DNA of 64,000 bases from Xylanibacter ruminicola. GTDB lineage: Bacteria > Bacteroidota > Bacteroidia > Bacteroidales > Bacteroidaceae. The position numbers were made by a program, and so were the translations under genes. The notes beneath the pieces were generated by a model. That model was not told the DNA's origin. It ran no database searches and was given only the letters and a program-made list of their open reading frames with translations. Location of the stretch: contig SUYC01000006.1 of the NCBI GenBank assembly GCA_015060625.1, positions 124,001 to 188,000 on the forward strand, read 5' to 3'. Of the stretch, positions 34,509-43,895 are shown one piece after another (the first letter of the stretch is position 1; every line of letters begins with the position of its first letter).

Positions 34509-35337
34509 AATTCATCCACTTATTAGTAATTAACTCAAATCCTTTGAAGATATGGAACGATGCCCAGTAATTGACGACAGAGAACACTGCAAAGAATGCT
34601 GTAAGCATATAGGTGACGGTTCCTATCTGTTCTTTTACTATCACACCATTTTCGTAGTTGGTAACAAACAATCTGATTTCGTGATTCTTTGAAAACCAAA
34701 CCAACAGCGTAACACCAACTACCAGCGCAATACTGCTGATGACGAACGCATACTTGCGAAACAGTGTGCCACCAAGGGTGTAGAAAGAGTGCAACCAAGT
34801 AAGACCGCATACCAAGAATACCAGTCCCATCAGGCGATAGCCCAAGGTGTGGTGCACCCCTATACCATCAAACGTCATCATCTTTACAAACTCTGAAACG
34901 ACGAAAGAATTCCATGAATCACCGTAGAACACGGCACGGAATGCCACACGCAGCGTATCGCCAACGATAAACGACAGGTGCATCATCACGAATCCTGATA
35001 CAGAAGCAAAAATGGTTGCTGCCAAGAATTTCTCTAAATTGGTAGCAGGGAGCATCAGGAATGCCTGTCGCTGAGGTTTCTTATCCAACTCAACAAACAG
35101 ATTACAAACACTTACCGCAACACCAATTATCACGTAAATCACAAAGAATCCTGCCAAGACGTCAGTACTATGATTCATCTCCTGGGGCGTAGTAGCATGC
35201 ATCATAGCGCGCACCATCAACTCGCCCATAGCAACACCCAGTGTGAGTCCCAAGGTCCACATCAGCATCGAGTGCATGTTTACACTGATCATCCAGCGCA
35301 AGGCCTTTCCAAATCTTTTAATATCGAAACTGTTCAT
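34492..35337 (-). CDS. ABC-2-like multi-pass membrane protein (copy 1)
   Basis: 281 aa with about six hydrophobic segments (for example MWTLGLTLGVAMGELMVRAM, VLAGFFVIYVIIGVAVSVCNLFV, TLFRKYAFVISSIALVVGVTLLVWF). Starts FDIKRFGKALRWM, matching the sister gene at 35374 (FNIHRFGKVARW). Probably the permease partner of the ATPase at 36194. The substrate is unknown; YtrA-linked systems often respond to cell-wall antibiotics. Confidence 0.75.
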   Translation of the reverse strand: MNSFDIKRFGKALRWMISVNMHSMLMWTLGLTLGVAMGELMVRAMMHATTPQEMNHSTDVLAGFFVIYVIIGVAVSVCNLFVELDKKPQRQAFLMLPATNLEKFLAATIFASVSGFVMMHLSFIVGDTLRVAFRAVFYGDSWNSFVVSEFVKMMTFDGIGVHHTLGYRLMGLVFLVCGLTWLHSFYTLGGTLFRKYAFVISSIALVVGVTLLVWFSKNHEIRLFVTNYENGVIVKEQIGTVTYMLTAFFAVFSVVNYWASFHIFKGFELITNKWMNYDFYK

Positions 35338-35373
35338 AACTCCAATTTTTCAACTATTAAATTCTTCAATTCA

Positions 35374-36174
35374 TCACAGGTTCACAAATTTGCCAATGTT
35401 CTGAGTTCTGCAGAATATCTTGTACGACAGCCAGTAGTTAACAATACCCCAAATACCGTAAACTGCATCAGAGATATAAAGCAGCGTCATAGCATCACCG
35501 TGAATCATATCAAACTGATTTTCGTAAGTAATAGGGAACAACCATGATTGTACCATCGACAAGAAGATGAGCACCAATAAGGTGAGAATCCACGAGTACT
35601 TGTGCGAACGGAAGAAGGTGGCACCAAGGGCGAAACACGACTGAAGCCAAAGAAACATAATAATCAGGGCATTAATAACCGTAACCTTCTTTGAGCCAAT
35701 GGCTTCCCAATTAACTGTGAAAGGATTTAAGCTACTGAACAGAGCGCCTGTGACAAACTGCGGATTATTACCTATCAGCCAGTTAATCACATACTGCACC
35801 AAGTCGGCACCAAAGAAAGCTACAACCGTAAGACCCAATACATATATCCAAGTGGTGTAGCGCATCAGGTATTTCTCGAAATTCGAGGCTGGCAACAACA
35901 ACAGAGCCTGCATATCGTGTTTCCCTTTCATGCTGTTAAACATCATCGATGGGCCTAAGGCTACTTGAATAAAAAACATCATCACCACAACCACGCAACA
36001 AGGTTTATAACCTGTATCAGCACCTCTCAGCCAATAAAAACTTGTGGTAAAGAACAAGAATATCAGCGTAAGCACCACAAACATCTGGAGCAGCGAGCGC
36101 ATGTAGTAGCTCTTGTCGTTAGTGAACGACCAACGAGCCACCTTTCCAAACCTATGTATATTAAACTGTATCAT
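35374..36174 (-). CDS. ABC-2-like multi-pass membrane protein (copy 2)
   Basis: 266 aa with about six hydrophobic segments and the same N-terminal motif as copy 1, plus a shared LLLPASNFEKYL segment (LMLPATNLEKFL in copy 1). Tandem paralogs; likely heterodimeric permease. It lies 19 bp after the ATPase gene. Confidence 0.75.
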   Translation of the reverse strand: MIQFNIHRFGKVARWSFTNDKSYYMRSLLQMFVVLTLIFLFFTTSFYWLRGADTGYKPCCVVVVMMFFIQVALGPSMMFNSMKGKHDMQALLLLPASNFEKYLMRYTTWIYVLGLTVVAFFGADLVQYVINWLIGNNPQFVTGALFSSLNPFTVNWEAIGSKKVTVINALIIMFLWLQSCFALGATFFRSHKYSWILTLLVLIFLSMVQSWLFPITYENQFDMIHGDAMTLLYISDAVYGIWGIVNYWLSYKIFCRTQNIGKFVNL

Positions 36175-36193
36175 AAGATTTAATGTTTAATCT

Positions 36194-37009
36194 CTAAATT
36201 TTACCCTCGTTGACTGCATTAAACAGCAACTCCAAATTAACCTGAGTTTCAGCACTATCCTCCTTGCGTGGTGCAATCACGGCATTACCCTGCAGTGAAG
36301 GCTCGGCATAGAGCACATCGTCCATCTCGGCAGGTGTGCGATACTCAAAAGTAAACTTCTCCTGGATATCAGCCACACTGGCATTCAGCAACAGCTTCTG
36401 TGGACTCAAGATAAGGATATGATCCAGCAACGATTCAACATCGTGTACCTGATGGGTAGAGATGATAAGCGTACGATCGCCAGTCATATACTGGGTAACC
36501 ACCTTACGGAACTGGCTCTTCGAAGGGATATCCAGTCCGTTGGTAGGCTCGTCCATCAGCAGCACACGAGTGTTTGTAGCCAAGGCAAAGGCCATAAACA
36601 CCTTTTTCTTCTGTCCCATCGAGAGGGCGTTCAACTTCACATCACTTGAGAGTTCAAAATCCTTCAGACAGCCCTCCAGCACGGTGGTACTGAACAAGGG
36701 ATAAAAAGGGCGGTTGATCTTCACATACTCGTCGAGTGTCATCGAAGGCAGGTCGAACTCCTCAGGCACGATAAAGATGTCCTGCAGTGTCTCCGGACGG
36801 CGCAACTTAGTCTCCACACCATCAAAACTCACTGTGCCCTTCTTAGGACGCAACAGTCCGGCTATCAGGTAGAGCAGTGTACTTTTACCCGTACCGTTCT
36901 TACCCAGCAGACCATAAATATTGTCCTGCTTCAACTGCAAACTGAAATCATCGAATACCAGGTTCTTCTGCCCTGCATACTTAAAACTGATGTTGTTTAC
37001 CTCGATCAT
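36194..37009 (-). CDS. ABC transporter ATP-binding protein (ABC-2 type)
   Basis: 271 aa. Walker A GLLGKNGTGKSTLL (about 34-47), a degenerate signature LSMGQKKKVFMAFALA, Walker B LLMDEPTNGLD, switch His in ISTHQVHD. It resembles the YtrB/CcmA-like subgroup and is the first gene of the operon, behind an operator-like palindrome. Confidence 0.92.
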   Translation of the reverse strand: MIEVNNISFKYAGQKNLVFDDFSLQLKQDNIYGLLGKNGTGKSTLLYLIAGLLRPKKGTVSFDGVETKLRRPETLQDIFIVPEEFDLPSMTLDEYVKINRPFYPLFSTTVLEGCLKDFELSSDVKLNALSMGQKKKVFMAFALATNTRVLLMDEPTNGLDIPSKSQFRKVVTQYMTGDRTLIISTHQVHDVESLLDHILILSPQKLLLNASVADIQEKFTFEYRTPAEMDDVLYAEPSLQGNAVIAPRKEDSAETQVNLELLFNAVNEGKI

Positions 37010-37047
37010 AATTCTATCTATTTTTAATGTTCAATGCTAAGTGTTAT

Positions 37048-37080
37048 AGTGTACCACTTTAATAGTACACTGCAAAAGTA
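37048..37080 (-). promoter_or_regulatory. Operon promoter with overlapping GntR/YtrA-type operator
   Basis: On the minus strand the -7 box TACTTTTG (37073-37080) is followed by the inverted repeat AGTGTAC (37048-37054) / GTACACT (37065-37071), which spans the transcription start. Arm sequence and spacing resemble YtrA-family operators, and a YtrA-type regulator is encoded in the operon. Confidence 0.7.
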
Positions 37081-37237
37081 GAATAAAAAAGAATACGCTC
37101 CAAGCTTTTATGCAAAAAACTTTGAATCGTTAACACTATTTAGTACTTCAACCCTCACGCGTACATAACTAATAAACAGGGAGATAGTACGGCACTATCT
37201 ATGAGATATTCGTAACTTATCTGTCCACGAAGTTTCG

Positions 37238-37298
37238 GCTACTATTAATGGTAGCAATTGCTACATTTAATGGTAGCAAAAATTCCCATTAATGGGAA
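37238..37298. repeat. Three palindromes in exact 22-bp phase
   Basis: GCTACTATTAATGGTAGC (37238-37255), GCTACATTTAATGGTAGC (37260-37277) and TTCCCATTAATGGGAA (37283-37298), with centres 22 bp apart. Same phase as the array at 22063-22150 but with different arms. It lies in the 546-bp gap before the DUF3987-like gene. Nearby are a weaker inverted repeat AGATAGT/ACTATCT (37182-37200) and GTTAC/GTAAC (37315-37327). Confidence 0.8.
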
Positions 37299-37383
37299 CG
37301 AATAACAGCACAACGTTACACTGTAACATACGACAGGAGAGAAAAAAAACTTGGTCGAGATGGAACACAATATAGTTTATAAG

Positions 37384-37413
37384 ATTATTTATATATTATA
37401 ATATATAAATAAT
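37384..37413. repeat. Perfect 30-bp A/T palindrome
   Basis: Every base in 37384-37413 pairs with its mirror position, using only A and T, within a 60-bp stretch almost free of G and C. It lies 110 bp before the promoter of the DUF3987-like gene. It could extrude as a cruciform or act as a protein-binding or unwinding site. Confidence 0.8.
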
Positions 37414-37522
37414 TATAATATTATATTATTATATAATAAGTATCAAACTACAATGACCAAACTTTTTTTCGTTCCTGTCGTAATTTTAACGTAACACTCT
37501 TGGTAGATTGAAAAAATTTTTG

Positions 37523-37530
37523 TACCTTTG
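37523..37530 (+). promoter_or_regulatory. -7 box of the DUF3987-like gene
   Basis: TACCTTTG followed by CAC, 25 bp before the ATG at 37556. Confidence 0.65.
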
Positions 37531-37555
37531 CACTGTAAACTTAAAAGACAGAGTA

Positions 37556-38968
37556 ATGACAAAAGAAACTAACTTAAATGATCGTTCAATCATCGAGCAG
37601 CAGATGCTGTTCGCAGGTAAAGAAATCGAGAAGCTGATGGATGTATATCCCTGCTTACGCGAGGTGTGCAAGGGACTTAAAACCGAGGCCTACCCTGCAG
37701 CCATGTTTGCATCGTCGGCCTTCCTGGGTACGCTGATGACACGTTGTACCTATCGTTTTTACCATCGCCCTCAGGAGCTACGTCGCCTCAACTATAGCGT
37801 GTTCATCATTGGCGACCCTGGTTCAGGAAAATCGTTTGTAACCAATCTCTACGAACTTTTAGCCGGTCCTATCCGCAAGGTATCGAAGGAGGGACAGAAT
37901 GCCGAGAATCGCTATCGTCGCAAATACAAGGAGTGGCTGGACAACGGGCAGAAAGGCGATGGCCCCAAGAAGCCTCAGGTAATCATCCGCACCCACCCTG
38001 CCCGCACATCCAACAAAGTGTTTATCGAAGACATGAAGCATGCCGTTGAGATGGTGAATGGCGAGGAGATGCACCTGCACATGCTGTCGTTCGACACTGA
38101 ACTCGACAATGCCATCAATCAGCAGGGCGAGGCATGGAGCAACAAGACCTATCTGGAGTTGAAGGCTTTCCACAACGAGGAGGACGGACAGTTCTTTTCA
38201 AACCACGACTCAGAGCTTTGCAACTTCAATGTGTTTTGGAACTTTGTTTATACAGGCACACCCCGTGCCCTGAAAAACAAGGTGAATGCCAACAACGTGG
38301 GCAATGGATTCTCAACCCGTTTGGCAGCCATCCCCATGCCCTCAACTCACTTCGAGATGCTGAAGCGCGAGAAGTTGGAAGATGCGAGCATAGAGCCCGA
38401 AGAACACAAAACCATGCGCATGTGGGCTGAGCGATTAGACACCACCTATGGCGAGCTGCCCATTAGCAAACTGGTAGAAAGCACCTACGAATGGGCCAAG
38501 GAACATATGGAAGAGGCCAAGGAGGACCAGTCGAAAACCGACGAATTGCTACTTAAACGAGTACCCTACTACGGCATCGCCGTAAGCGTACCTTTCATCA
38601 TGATGCGCCACTGGAACGAGTGGCAGCAGCACCACACACTCGCTCTTGATGATACCGACCTGTACTTGTGCCGTTTGGTCATGAATATCCAGTTCGCATG
38701 CCAGCGCCATTTCTTTGGCAAATACTGGGATTACTACTTTATGCAGCAGGCCAATTGCATTAGCTACCCCACCCGCAAGCGCCATACCAAACTGATGCGT
38801 TCGCGTTACAGCATTCTACCTGATGAATTCAGCGTACTCACCATGCAGATTTTCCTGGGCGTGCCCCAGCGCACCGCCGAAAAGATGATTGAGCGCTGGC
38901 TCAGCGATGGCTACATCAAGCGCATAGAACCCGGCAGGTATCAGAAATTATATCTCGAGCTAACATAA
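37556..38968 (+). CDS. DUF3987-like P-loop ATPase with C-terminal winged helix
   Basis: 470 aa from the ATG at 37556; an in-frame start further up would lie on the promoter. Residues 40-75 carry AAMFASSAFLGTLMTRCTYRFY, then Walker A GDPGSGKS (86-93), a Walker B-like hydrophobic-acidic stretch LHMLSFDTELDNAI, and VFWNFVYTGTPRAL, an arrangement resembling DUF3987 primase/helicase-like proteins. The last 60 residues (DEFSVLTMQIFLGVPQRTAEKMIERWLSDG) look like a winged helix. Relatives are frequent in mobile elements of Bacteroidota, but no integrase or other mobile gene is next to it. Function unknown. Confidence 0.65.
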   Translation: MTKETNLNDRSIIEQQMLFAGKEIEKLMDVYPCLREVCKGLKTEAYPAAMFASSAFLGTLMTRCTYRFYHRPQELRRLNYSVFIIGDPGSGKSFVTNLYELLAGPIRKVSKEGQNAENRYRRKYKEWLDNGQKGDGPKKPQVIIRTHPARTSNKVFIEDMKHAVEMVNGEEMHLHMLSFDTELDNAINQQGEAWSNKTYLELKAFHNEEDGQFFSNHDSELCNFNVFWNFVYTGTPRALKNKVNANNVGNGFSTRLAAIPMPSTHFEMLKREKLEDASIEPEEHKTMRMWAERLDTTYGELPISKLVESTYEWAKEHMEEAKEDQSKTDELLLKRVPYYGIAVSVPFIMMRHWNEWQQHHTLALDDTDLYLCRLVMNIQFACQRHFFGKYWDYYFMQQANCISYPTRKRHTKLMRSRYSILPDEFSVLTMQIFLGVPQRTAEKMIERWLSDGYIKRIEPGRYQKLYLELT

Positions 38969-39059
38969 TTGCTTATTGTAATTAAACTTTCTACCACTTA
39001 CAACATCTAAGATTTACAGCATTATCTAACAATTACAACTATATCAAACAAACAGTGAA

Positions 39060-41669
39060 ATGAAAAGACTTTCAACTTTAGCCATCGCATTGATGATGGG
39101 AGCAAGTGCTTTTGCCCAAGTTAAGTATCCGTATTTGGACACAAAGTTATCAAACAAAGAACGCGTTGAGAACCTGCTGAGTCTGCTCACGCCCGAGGAA
39201 AAAGTGGGACTGATGATGAACAAATCGATATCTATCGACCGTTTGGGCATCCCCAGCTACAACTGGTGGAGCGAGGCTTGTCATGGTGTGCGTCAGGATG
39301 GCTATACGGTTTATCCACAACCCATCGGCATGGCAGCAGCCTTTAATGCACAGCTGTTCTACGATGTTTTCTCGCAGGTGTCCGACGAAGCCCGTGCCAA
39401 CTGGAACCGTACCGACCACAATGATCCTAAGCTGTTTAACGTGCCCATGGGTGTAACCTACTATCCTGGCAACCCAGAGCTTACCTTCTGGTGCCCTAAC
39501 GTCAACATCTTCCGTGACCCTCGCTGGGGACGCGGACAGGAAACCTGCGGCGAGGACCCTTATCTGAATGCCGTATTAGGTGTACAGACCGTATTGGGTA
39601 TGCAGGGTAACAACGACAAATACTTTAAAACCCACGCCTGCGCCAAGCACTATGCCGTGCATAGCGGTCCAGAGCCCTTGCGCCACTCTATGAACGTAGA
39701 ACCTACCAATCGCGATCTGTGGGAAACCTACCTGCCCGCCTTTAAGGCTCTGGTAAAGAAAGGTAACGTGCGCGAGGTGATGTGCGCCTACCAGCGTTTC
39801 GAGGGTAAACCCTGCTGCACCAGCGACCGTCTGCTCATCGACATCCTGCGCAACAAGTGGGGCTATGATGGCATCGTGCTCACCGACTGCGATGCTATCA
39901 ACAACTTTTTTAATCGCGGACAGCACGAGACACATAAGGACGGACTTTCGGCATCTGTTGATGCTGTGCTGAACGGTACCGACCTGGAGTGTGGAAAGGT
40001 ATTCATGAGCCTGGTTGAGGGCCTGAAGAAGGGTCTGATTAAGGAGAGCGACCTTGACAATCACCTGCGTAAAACCCTGATGGGCCGCTTTGAATTGGGT
40101 ATGTTCGACCCTGCCGACATGCTGCCTTGGGCCAAACTGGGTGCCGATGTGATTAGCAGCGAGAAGAACGATGCAATGGCAGTTCAGGCTGCACGCGAAT
40201 CGATGGTACTCCTGGAGAACAAGGGTGCCGTACTACCACTCTCGAAGAGCATCAAGACACTGGCAGTGCTTGGTCCTAATGCCGACGATGTGAATCTGCT
40301 GAATGGCAACTATGGTGGTACACCTACCGCTGCCCACCAGCACTCGCTGCTCTCGGGCATCAAGGCCGCAGTTCCTGGTGCCAAGATCATCTATAACAAA
40401 GCCTGCGAACTGAACGACGAATATACCACTATCCACCACCTGCAGGACTTTAACGATGGCAAGGGTGTGAAGGTAGAGTTCTGGAATAATCGTGAACTCG
40501 AAGGCGACCCCGCCAAGACTGATTACTACAACGAGTTGAACTTCTCGACCTTTGGCGCCTGGGGCTTTGCCCAGGGCGTGAATCGCGACACCCTCAGTGT
40601 TCGCATCAGTGGACAGTACAAGTCAAACTTTACAGGCGAGATGAAGTACACCCTGACTACTGACAACGGCTACGTGCTGAAGGTGAACGGCGAGGTAGTA
40701 GAAGAGGCCCAAGGTGGTGGTCGCCGCGGATTCTTCGGATTTGGGCGCAAGCCGCAGTATAAATCATTCCCTGTAGAGGCTGGAAAAACCTACGATGTAG
40801 TGATTGAGTACAAGCACGGCAACGGACAGTTTGCCATGCTGCGTGGCGACATCTGCGAGCGCAATCTTGTCGATTTTACCAACCTGGCCAACCAGGTTAA
40901 GGATGCCGATGCTATCGTGATTATCGGTGGAATCTCAGCCCAGATGGAAGGCGAAGGCGGCGACAAGCAGGACATCGAACTGCCAAAAGTTCAGCAGATG
41001 TTAGTAAAGGCTATGCACAAGACTGGCAAGCCTGTTATCTTTGTAAACTGCTCAGGTTCGGCCATTGCCTTTGGTAGTGTTGAAGGCGAGTACGATGCTC
41101 TGTTGCAGGCCTGGTATGCAGGTCAGGGTGGCGCTAAGGCTTTAGCCGAGGTACTGTTTGGCGACTACAACCCTGGTGGCAAGCTGCCTGTAACCTTCTA
41201 TCGTTCGAACAACGACCTGCCCGATTTCCTCGACTACTCGATGAAGAACCGCACCTATCGTTACTTTACAGGCGTGCCTCAGTATGCCTTCGGCTACGGA
41301 CTGAGCTACACCACTTTTGCGCTCGGCGATGCTAAGATTTCAGCTAAGCAGATGAAGAAGGATGGTAAGGTAACACTCACCGTGCCTGTCACCAATACTG
41401 GCAAGCGTGAGGGCAGTGAAACGGTTCAGGTATATGTAAAGCGCCTCGACGATGCCGGTGCACCTATCAAGGCACTGAAAGGTTTCCAGAAGCTGAATCT
41501 GAAAGCAGGTGAGACACAGAAGGCCACCATCACACTGGATGGCGAAGCATTCGAATACTACGACGAGATGATCGACGAGCTCGCAACAAAAGCTGGTCGT
41601 TATCAGATTCTCTACGGCACCTCATCCATGGATAAGGACCTGAAAGCAATCGATTTTGTAGTTAAGTAA
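39060..41669 (+). CDS. Secreted GH3 glycosidase with PA14 insert (beta-xylosidase/glucosidase type)
   Basis: 869 aa with signal peptide KRLSTLAIALMMGASAFAQ. The GH3 barrel carries NWWSEACHGV, RWGRGQETCGEDPYL, KHYAVHS and the nucleophile Asp276 in IVLTDCDA. The second domain (KTLAVLGPNADD on) is interrupted at about 460-600 by a PA14-like insert, then GGDKQDIELP, VLFGDYNPGGKLPVTFY and a C-terminal fibronectin-like domain with TNTGKREGSETVQVYV. The NWWSEACHG motif suits beta-xylosidases, but glucosidase activity cannot be excluded. Its stop codon directly abuts that of nadK. Confidence 0.9.
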   Translation: MKRLSTLAIALMMGASAFAQVKYPYLDTKLSNKERVENLLSLLTPEEKVGLMMNKSISIDRLGIPSYNWWSEACHGVRQDGYTVYPQPIGMAAAFNAQLFYDVFSQVSDEARANWNRTDHNDPKLFNVPMGVTYYPGNPELTFWCPNVNIFRDPRWGRGQETCGEDPYLNAVLGVQTVLGMQGNNDKYFKTHACAKHYAVHSGPEPLRHSMNVEPTNRDLWETYLPAFKALVKKGNVREVMCAYQRFEGKPCCTSDRLLIDILRNKWGYDGIVLTDCDAINNFFNRGQHETHKDGLSASVDAVLNGTDLECGKVFMSLVEGLKKGLIKESDLDNHLRKTLMGRFELGMFDPADMLPWAKLGADVISSEKNDAMAVQAARESMVLLENKGAVLPLSKSIKTLAVLGPNADDVNLLNGNYGGTPTAAHQHSLLSGIKAAVPGAKIIYNKACELNDEYTTIHHLQDFNDGKGVKVEFWNNRELEGDPAKTDYYNELNFSTFGAWGFAQGVNRDTLSVRISGQYKSNFTGEMKYTLTTDNGYVLKVNGEVVEEAQGGGRRGFFGFGRKPQYKSFPVEAGKTYDVVIEYKHGNGQFAMLRGDICERNLVDFTNLANQVKDADAIVIIGGISAQMEGEGGDKQDIELPKVQQMLVKAMHKTGKPVIFVNCSGSAIAFGSVEGEYDALLQAWYAGQGGAKALAEVLFGDYNPGGKLPVTFYRSNNDLPDFLDYSMKNRTYRYFTGVPQYAFGYGLSYTTFALGDAKISAKQMKKDGKVTLTVPVTNTGKREGSETVQVYVKRLDDAGAPIKALKGFQKLNLKAGETQKATITLDGEAFEYYDEMIDELATKAGRYQILYGTSSMDKDLKAIDFVVK

Positions 41670-42554
41670 TCAGCGGGTGTCAGCACCCCACATCATCTTT
41701 TCGCGCAAGGTATTGAAATAACGATGATCTGAACGCTTAACAACCTTGATATCATAGGGGGCACGACGGAGCACAATCCGAGTGCCCTCTTTGCATTTCT
41801 CCGAGCGGCCGTCGATAGCCACCAGAAAATTATGCGAACGGCTCTCTACATCAAGTTCAATCACCGACGAATCGGCCAGCACGATGGGGCGCACATTCAA
41901 CGAATGCGGGGCAACGGCCGTCATCGAGAATACCTTGGTGCCTGGCACAATGATAGGACCACCATTCGAAAGCGAATAAGCCGTTGAACCCGTAGGAGTA
42001 GAAATCACCAGTCCGTCAGCCTGATACGTATTCAGATACTGTCCGTTCACACTGGCACGTATCGAAATCATCGATGCCGTATCGCGTTTCAGGATGGCCA
42101 CATCGTTCAGTGCACAACTGCACTCTCCCAATGGTGAACCATCAGCCTCCACCTGTATCAGCGCACGACTCTCTACCGCATAGTCGTCGTTATAGAGTGC
42201 ACGCATACAATGCTCTATATCATCGGGACTGATATCAGCAAGGAAACCCAGTCGGCCCATATTGATACCTAAGATGGGGATGTTCTTCTTGCCCACCCTA
42301 CAAGCTGCTTTCAGGAATGTACCATCGCCACCCATCGAAATCACAAAATCGGCATCAAAATCATTGTCCGAGAAAACTTTAGTAGCCTTCACGTCCAGTC
42401 GCTGATTATCCTTCAGGAAGTAATAATACTCCATGTCAACATAGAGCTCTGCGCCATAATTGGCAATCGTCGAGAGCACCTTCTGGATACTAGCCGATTT
42501 TCGAGCCTGATAAATATTGCCCAATAGGGCAAACCTGAGTTTACGATGTTCCAT
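41670..42554 (-). CDS. nadK: NAD kinase
   Basis: 294 aa from the ATG at 42554; a longer frame begins with TTG inside the promoter. It phosphorylates NAD to NADP in the cytoplasm. Motifs: GGDGTFLKA (Asp77), LGINMGRLGFLAD, ALNDVAILKRD, and STPTGSTAYSLSNGGPIIVP. It converges on the GH3 gene with zero intergenic bases. Confidence 0.96.
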   Translation of the reverse strand: MEHRKLRFALLGNIYQARKSASIQKVLSTIANYGAELYVDMEYYYFLKDNQRLDVKATKVFSDNDFDADFVISMGGDGTFLKAACRVGKKNIPILGINMGRLGFLADISPDDIEHCMRALYNDDYAVESRALIQVEADGSPLGECSCALNDVAILKRDTASMISIRASVNGQYLNTYQADGLVISTPTGSTAYSLSNGGPIIVPGTKVFSMTAVAPHSLNVRPIVLADSSVIELDVESRSHNFLVAIDGRSEKCKEGTRIVLRRAPYDIKVVKRSDHRYFNTLREKMMWGADTR

Positions 42555-42572
42555 TCTTGTATCTTTTGGGTG

Positions 42573-42630
42573 CAAAGATATAAAAAATCATGCAATTCGT
42601 GTAATTCGTGCCAAAAAATTTGTATCTTTG
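42573..42630. promoter_or_regulatory. Divergent nadK and DJ-1 promoters
   Basis: TATCTTTG on the minus strand (42573-42580) for nadK and on the plus strand (42623-42630) for the DJ-1 gene. Confidence 0.65.
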
Positions 42631-42660
42631 CCGTCAGAATAACGAATAAACGAAAATATT

Positions 42661-43233
42661 ATGGCAAAAGTTTACGTATTTTTGGCAGAAGGTTTCGAGG
42701 ATGTAGAAGCTTTGATTCCTATTGATGTATTGCGCCGCGGAGGCATAAATGTAACCACAGTTAGCATTTGTGAGTTTCCTTTGGTAACATCGGCTCACGG
42801 TGTGAATATTGAGGCTGATATACTATTTGAACAAGGTAATTTCGACAATGCCGATCTGCTGATGCTGCCAGGCGGAATGCCAGGCGCCAGCAACCTGTTC
42901 AAGCACTCGGGGTTATGCGATGTTCTGAAAGCCCACTACCAGGCTGGTAAGAAAATATCAGCCATTTGTGCTGCCCCTGGCGTTGTGCTTGCACCATTAG
43001 GATTCCTTAAGGGCAAGCAGGCCACATGCTATCCCGGCTTTGAGAAAGCCTTAGCCGAGAACGGTGCCCACTACACAGCCGATCTGGTGACAGTAGATGG
43101 AAACATCACGACTGCCGAGGGCCCTGCCGCCGCTTTTCCATACGCTTACGAGCTGCTCAGTCAGTTGGTTGACGAACAAACGGCCGACCAGATAGCCGAA
43201 GGTATGCGCTTTAAACACTTAATGCAGAAATAA
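42661..43233 (+). CDS. DJ-1/PfpI family protein
   Basis: 190 aa. DJ-1 fold markers: [12 protein letters not shown] with the conserved Glu, [14 protein letters not shown], and the reactive nucleophile-elbow Cys103 in [12 protein letters not shown]. Cytoplasmic; family members act on glyoxal adducts or as stress proteins. The stop overlaps the ispD start (TAATG), so the two are coupled. Confidence 0.9.
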   Translation: MAKVYVFLAEGFEDVEALIPIDVLRRGGINVTTVSICEFPLVTSAHGVNIEADILFEQGNFDNADLLMLPGGMPGASNLFKHSGLCDVLKAHYQAGKKISAICAAPGVVLAPLGFLKGKQATCYPGFEKALAENGAHYTADLVTVDGNITTAEGPAAAFPYAYELLSQLVDEQTADQIAEGMRFKHLMQK

Positions 43234-43895
43234 TGGATTATATCATTATAGTAGCAGGAGGTAAAGGGCTACGCATGGGGTCGGATATTCCCAAACAGTT
43301 TCTGCCCATTGGTGGCAAGCCCGTACTGATGCGCACACTGGAGCGATTTCGCGAGTACTCGAAAGATATCCAGATTATTCTGGTATTGCCCGAGGCTCAG
43401 CAGGCCTACTGGCATCAGCTGTGCCAAGAGTACCACTTCGACGTAGAGTACACACTGGCTAACGGTGGACAAACGCGCTTTCACTCCGTACAGAACGGAC
43501 TGGCCAAAGTGCCCGATGACGCCATCGGCGTGGTAGGTGTGCACGATGGCGTGCGCCCCTTCCCCAGCATCGAGGTGATACGCAATTGTTATACGACAGC
43601 AAGAGAAAAAAAAGCCGTCATTCCTGTTATCCCCGTTGTTGAGACTGTTCGCCATCTCGAGGGTGAGCAATCCAAAACAGTGCCCCGCGATGCATATCGA
43701 CTGGTACAGACACCACAGACATTCGACATCCAACTGCTGAAGGCTGCCAACCGCCAGCCTTACAACGACGGATTTACCGACGATGCATCGGTGGTTGAAG
43801 CATTCGGCTACGAGATAACACTCGTTGAGGGCAATCGGGAAAACATCAAGATAACCACACCCTACGATCTGAAAATCGCAGAGGTTCTCATATAA
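43233..43895 (+). CDS. ispD: 2-C-methyl-D-erythritol 4-phosphate cytidylyltransferase
   Basis: 220 aa. N-terminal nucleotide loop [26 protein letters not shown], then GVHDGVRPF and the C-terminal [11 protein letters not shown] and [15 protein letters not shown] motifs. Third step of the non-mevalonate isoprenoid pathway. One-base overlaps with both neighbours (DJ-1 upstream, recG downstream) mark a tight operon. Confidence 0.96.
   Translation: MDYIIIVAGGKGLRMGSDIPKQFLPIGGKPVLMRTLERFREYSKDIQIILVLPEAQQAYWHQLCQEYHFDVEYTLANGGQTRFHSVQNGLAKVPDDAIGVVGVHDGVRPFPSIEVIRNCYTTAREKKAVIPVIPVVETVRHLEGEQSKTVPRDAYRLVQTPQTFDIQLLKAANRQPYNDGFTDDASVVEAFGYEITLVEGNRENIKITTPYDLKIAEVLI

Noticed and set aside
38969..39059. 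Promoter for the GH3 gene at 39060
   Set aside because: No TAnnTTTG box could be found in this AT-rich gap; expression may use a divergent promoter or read-through.
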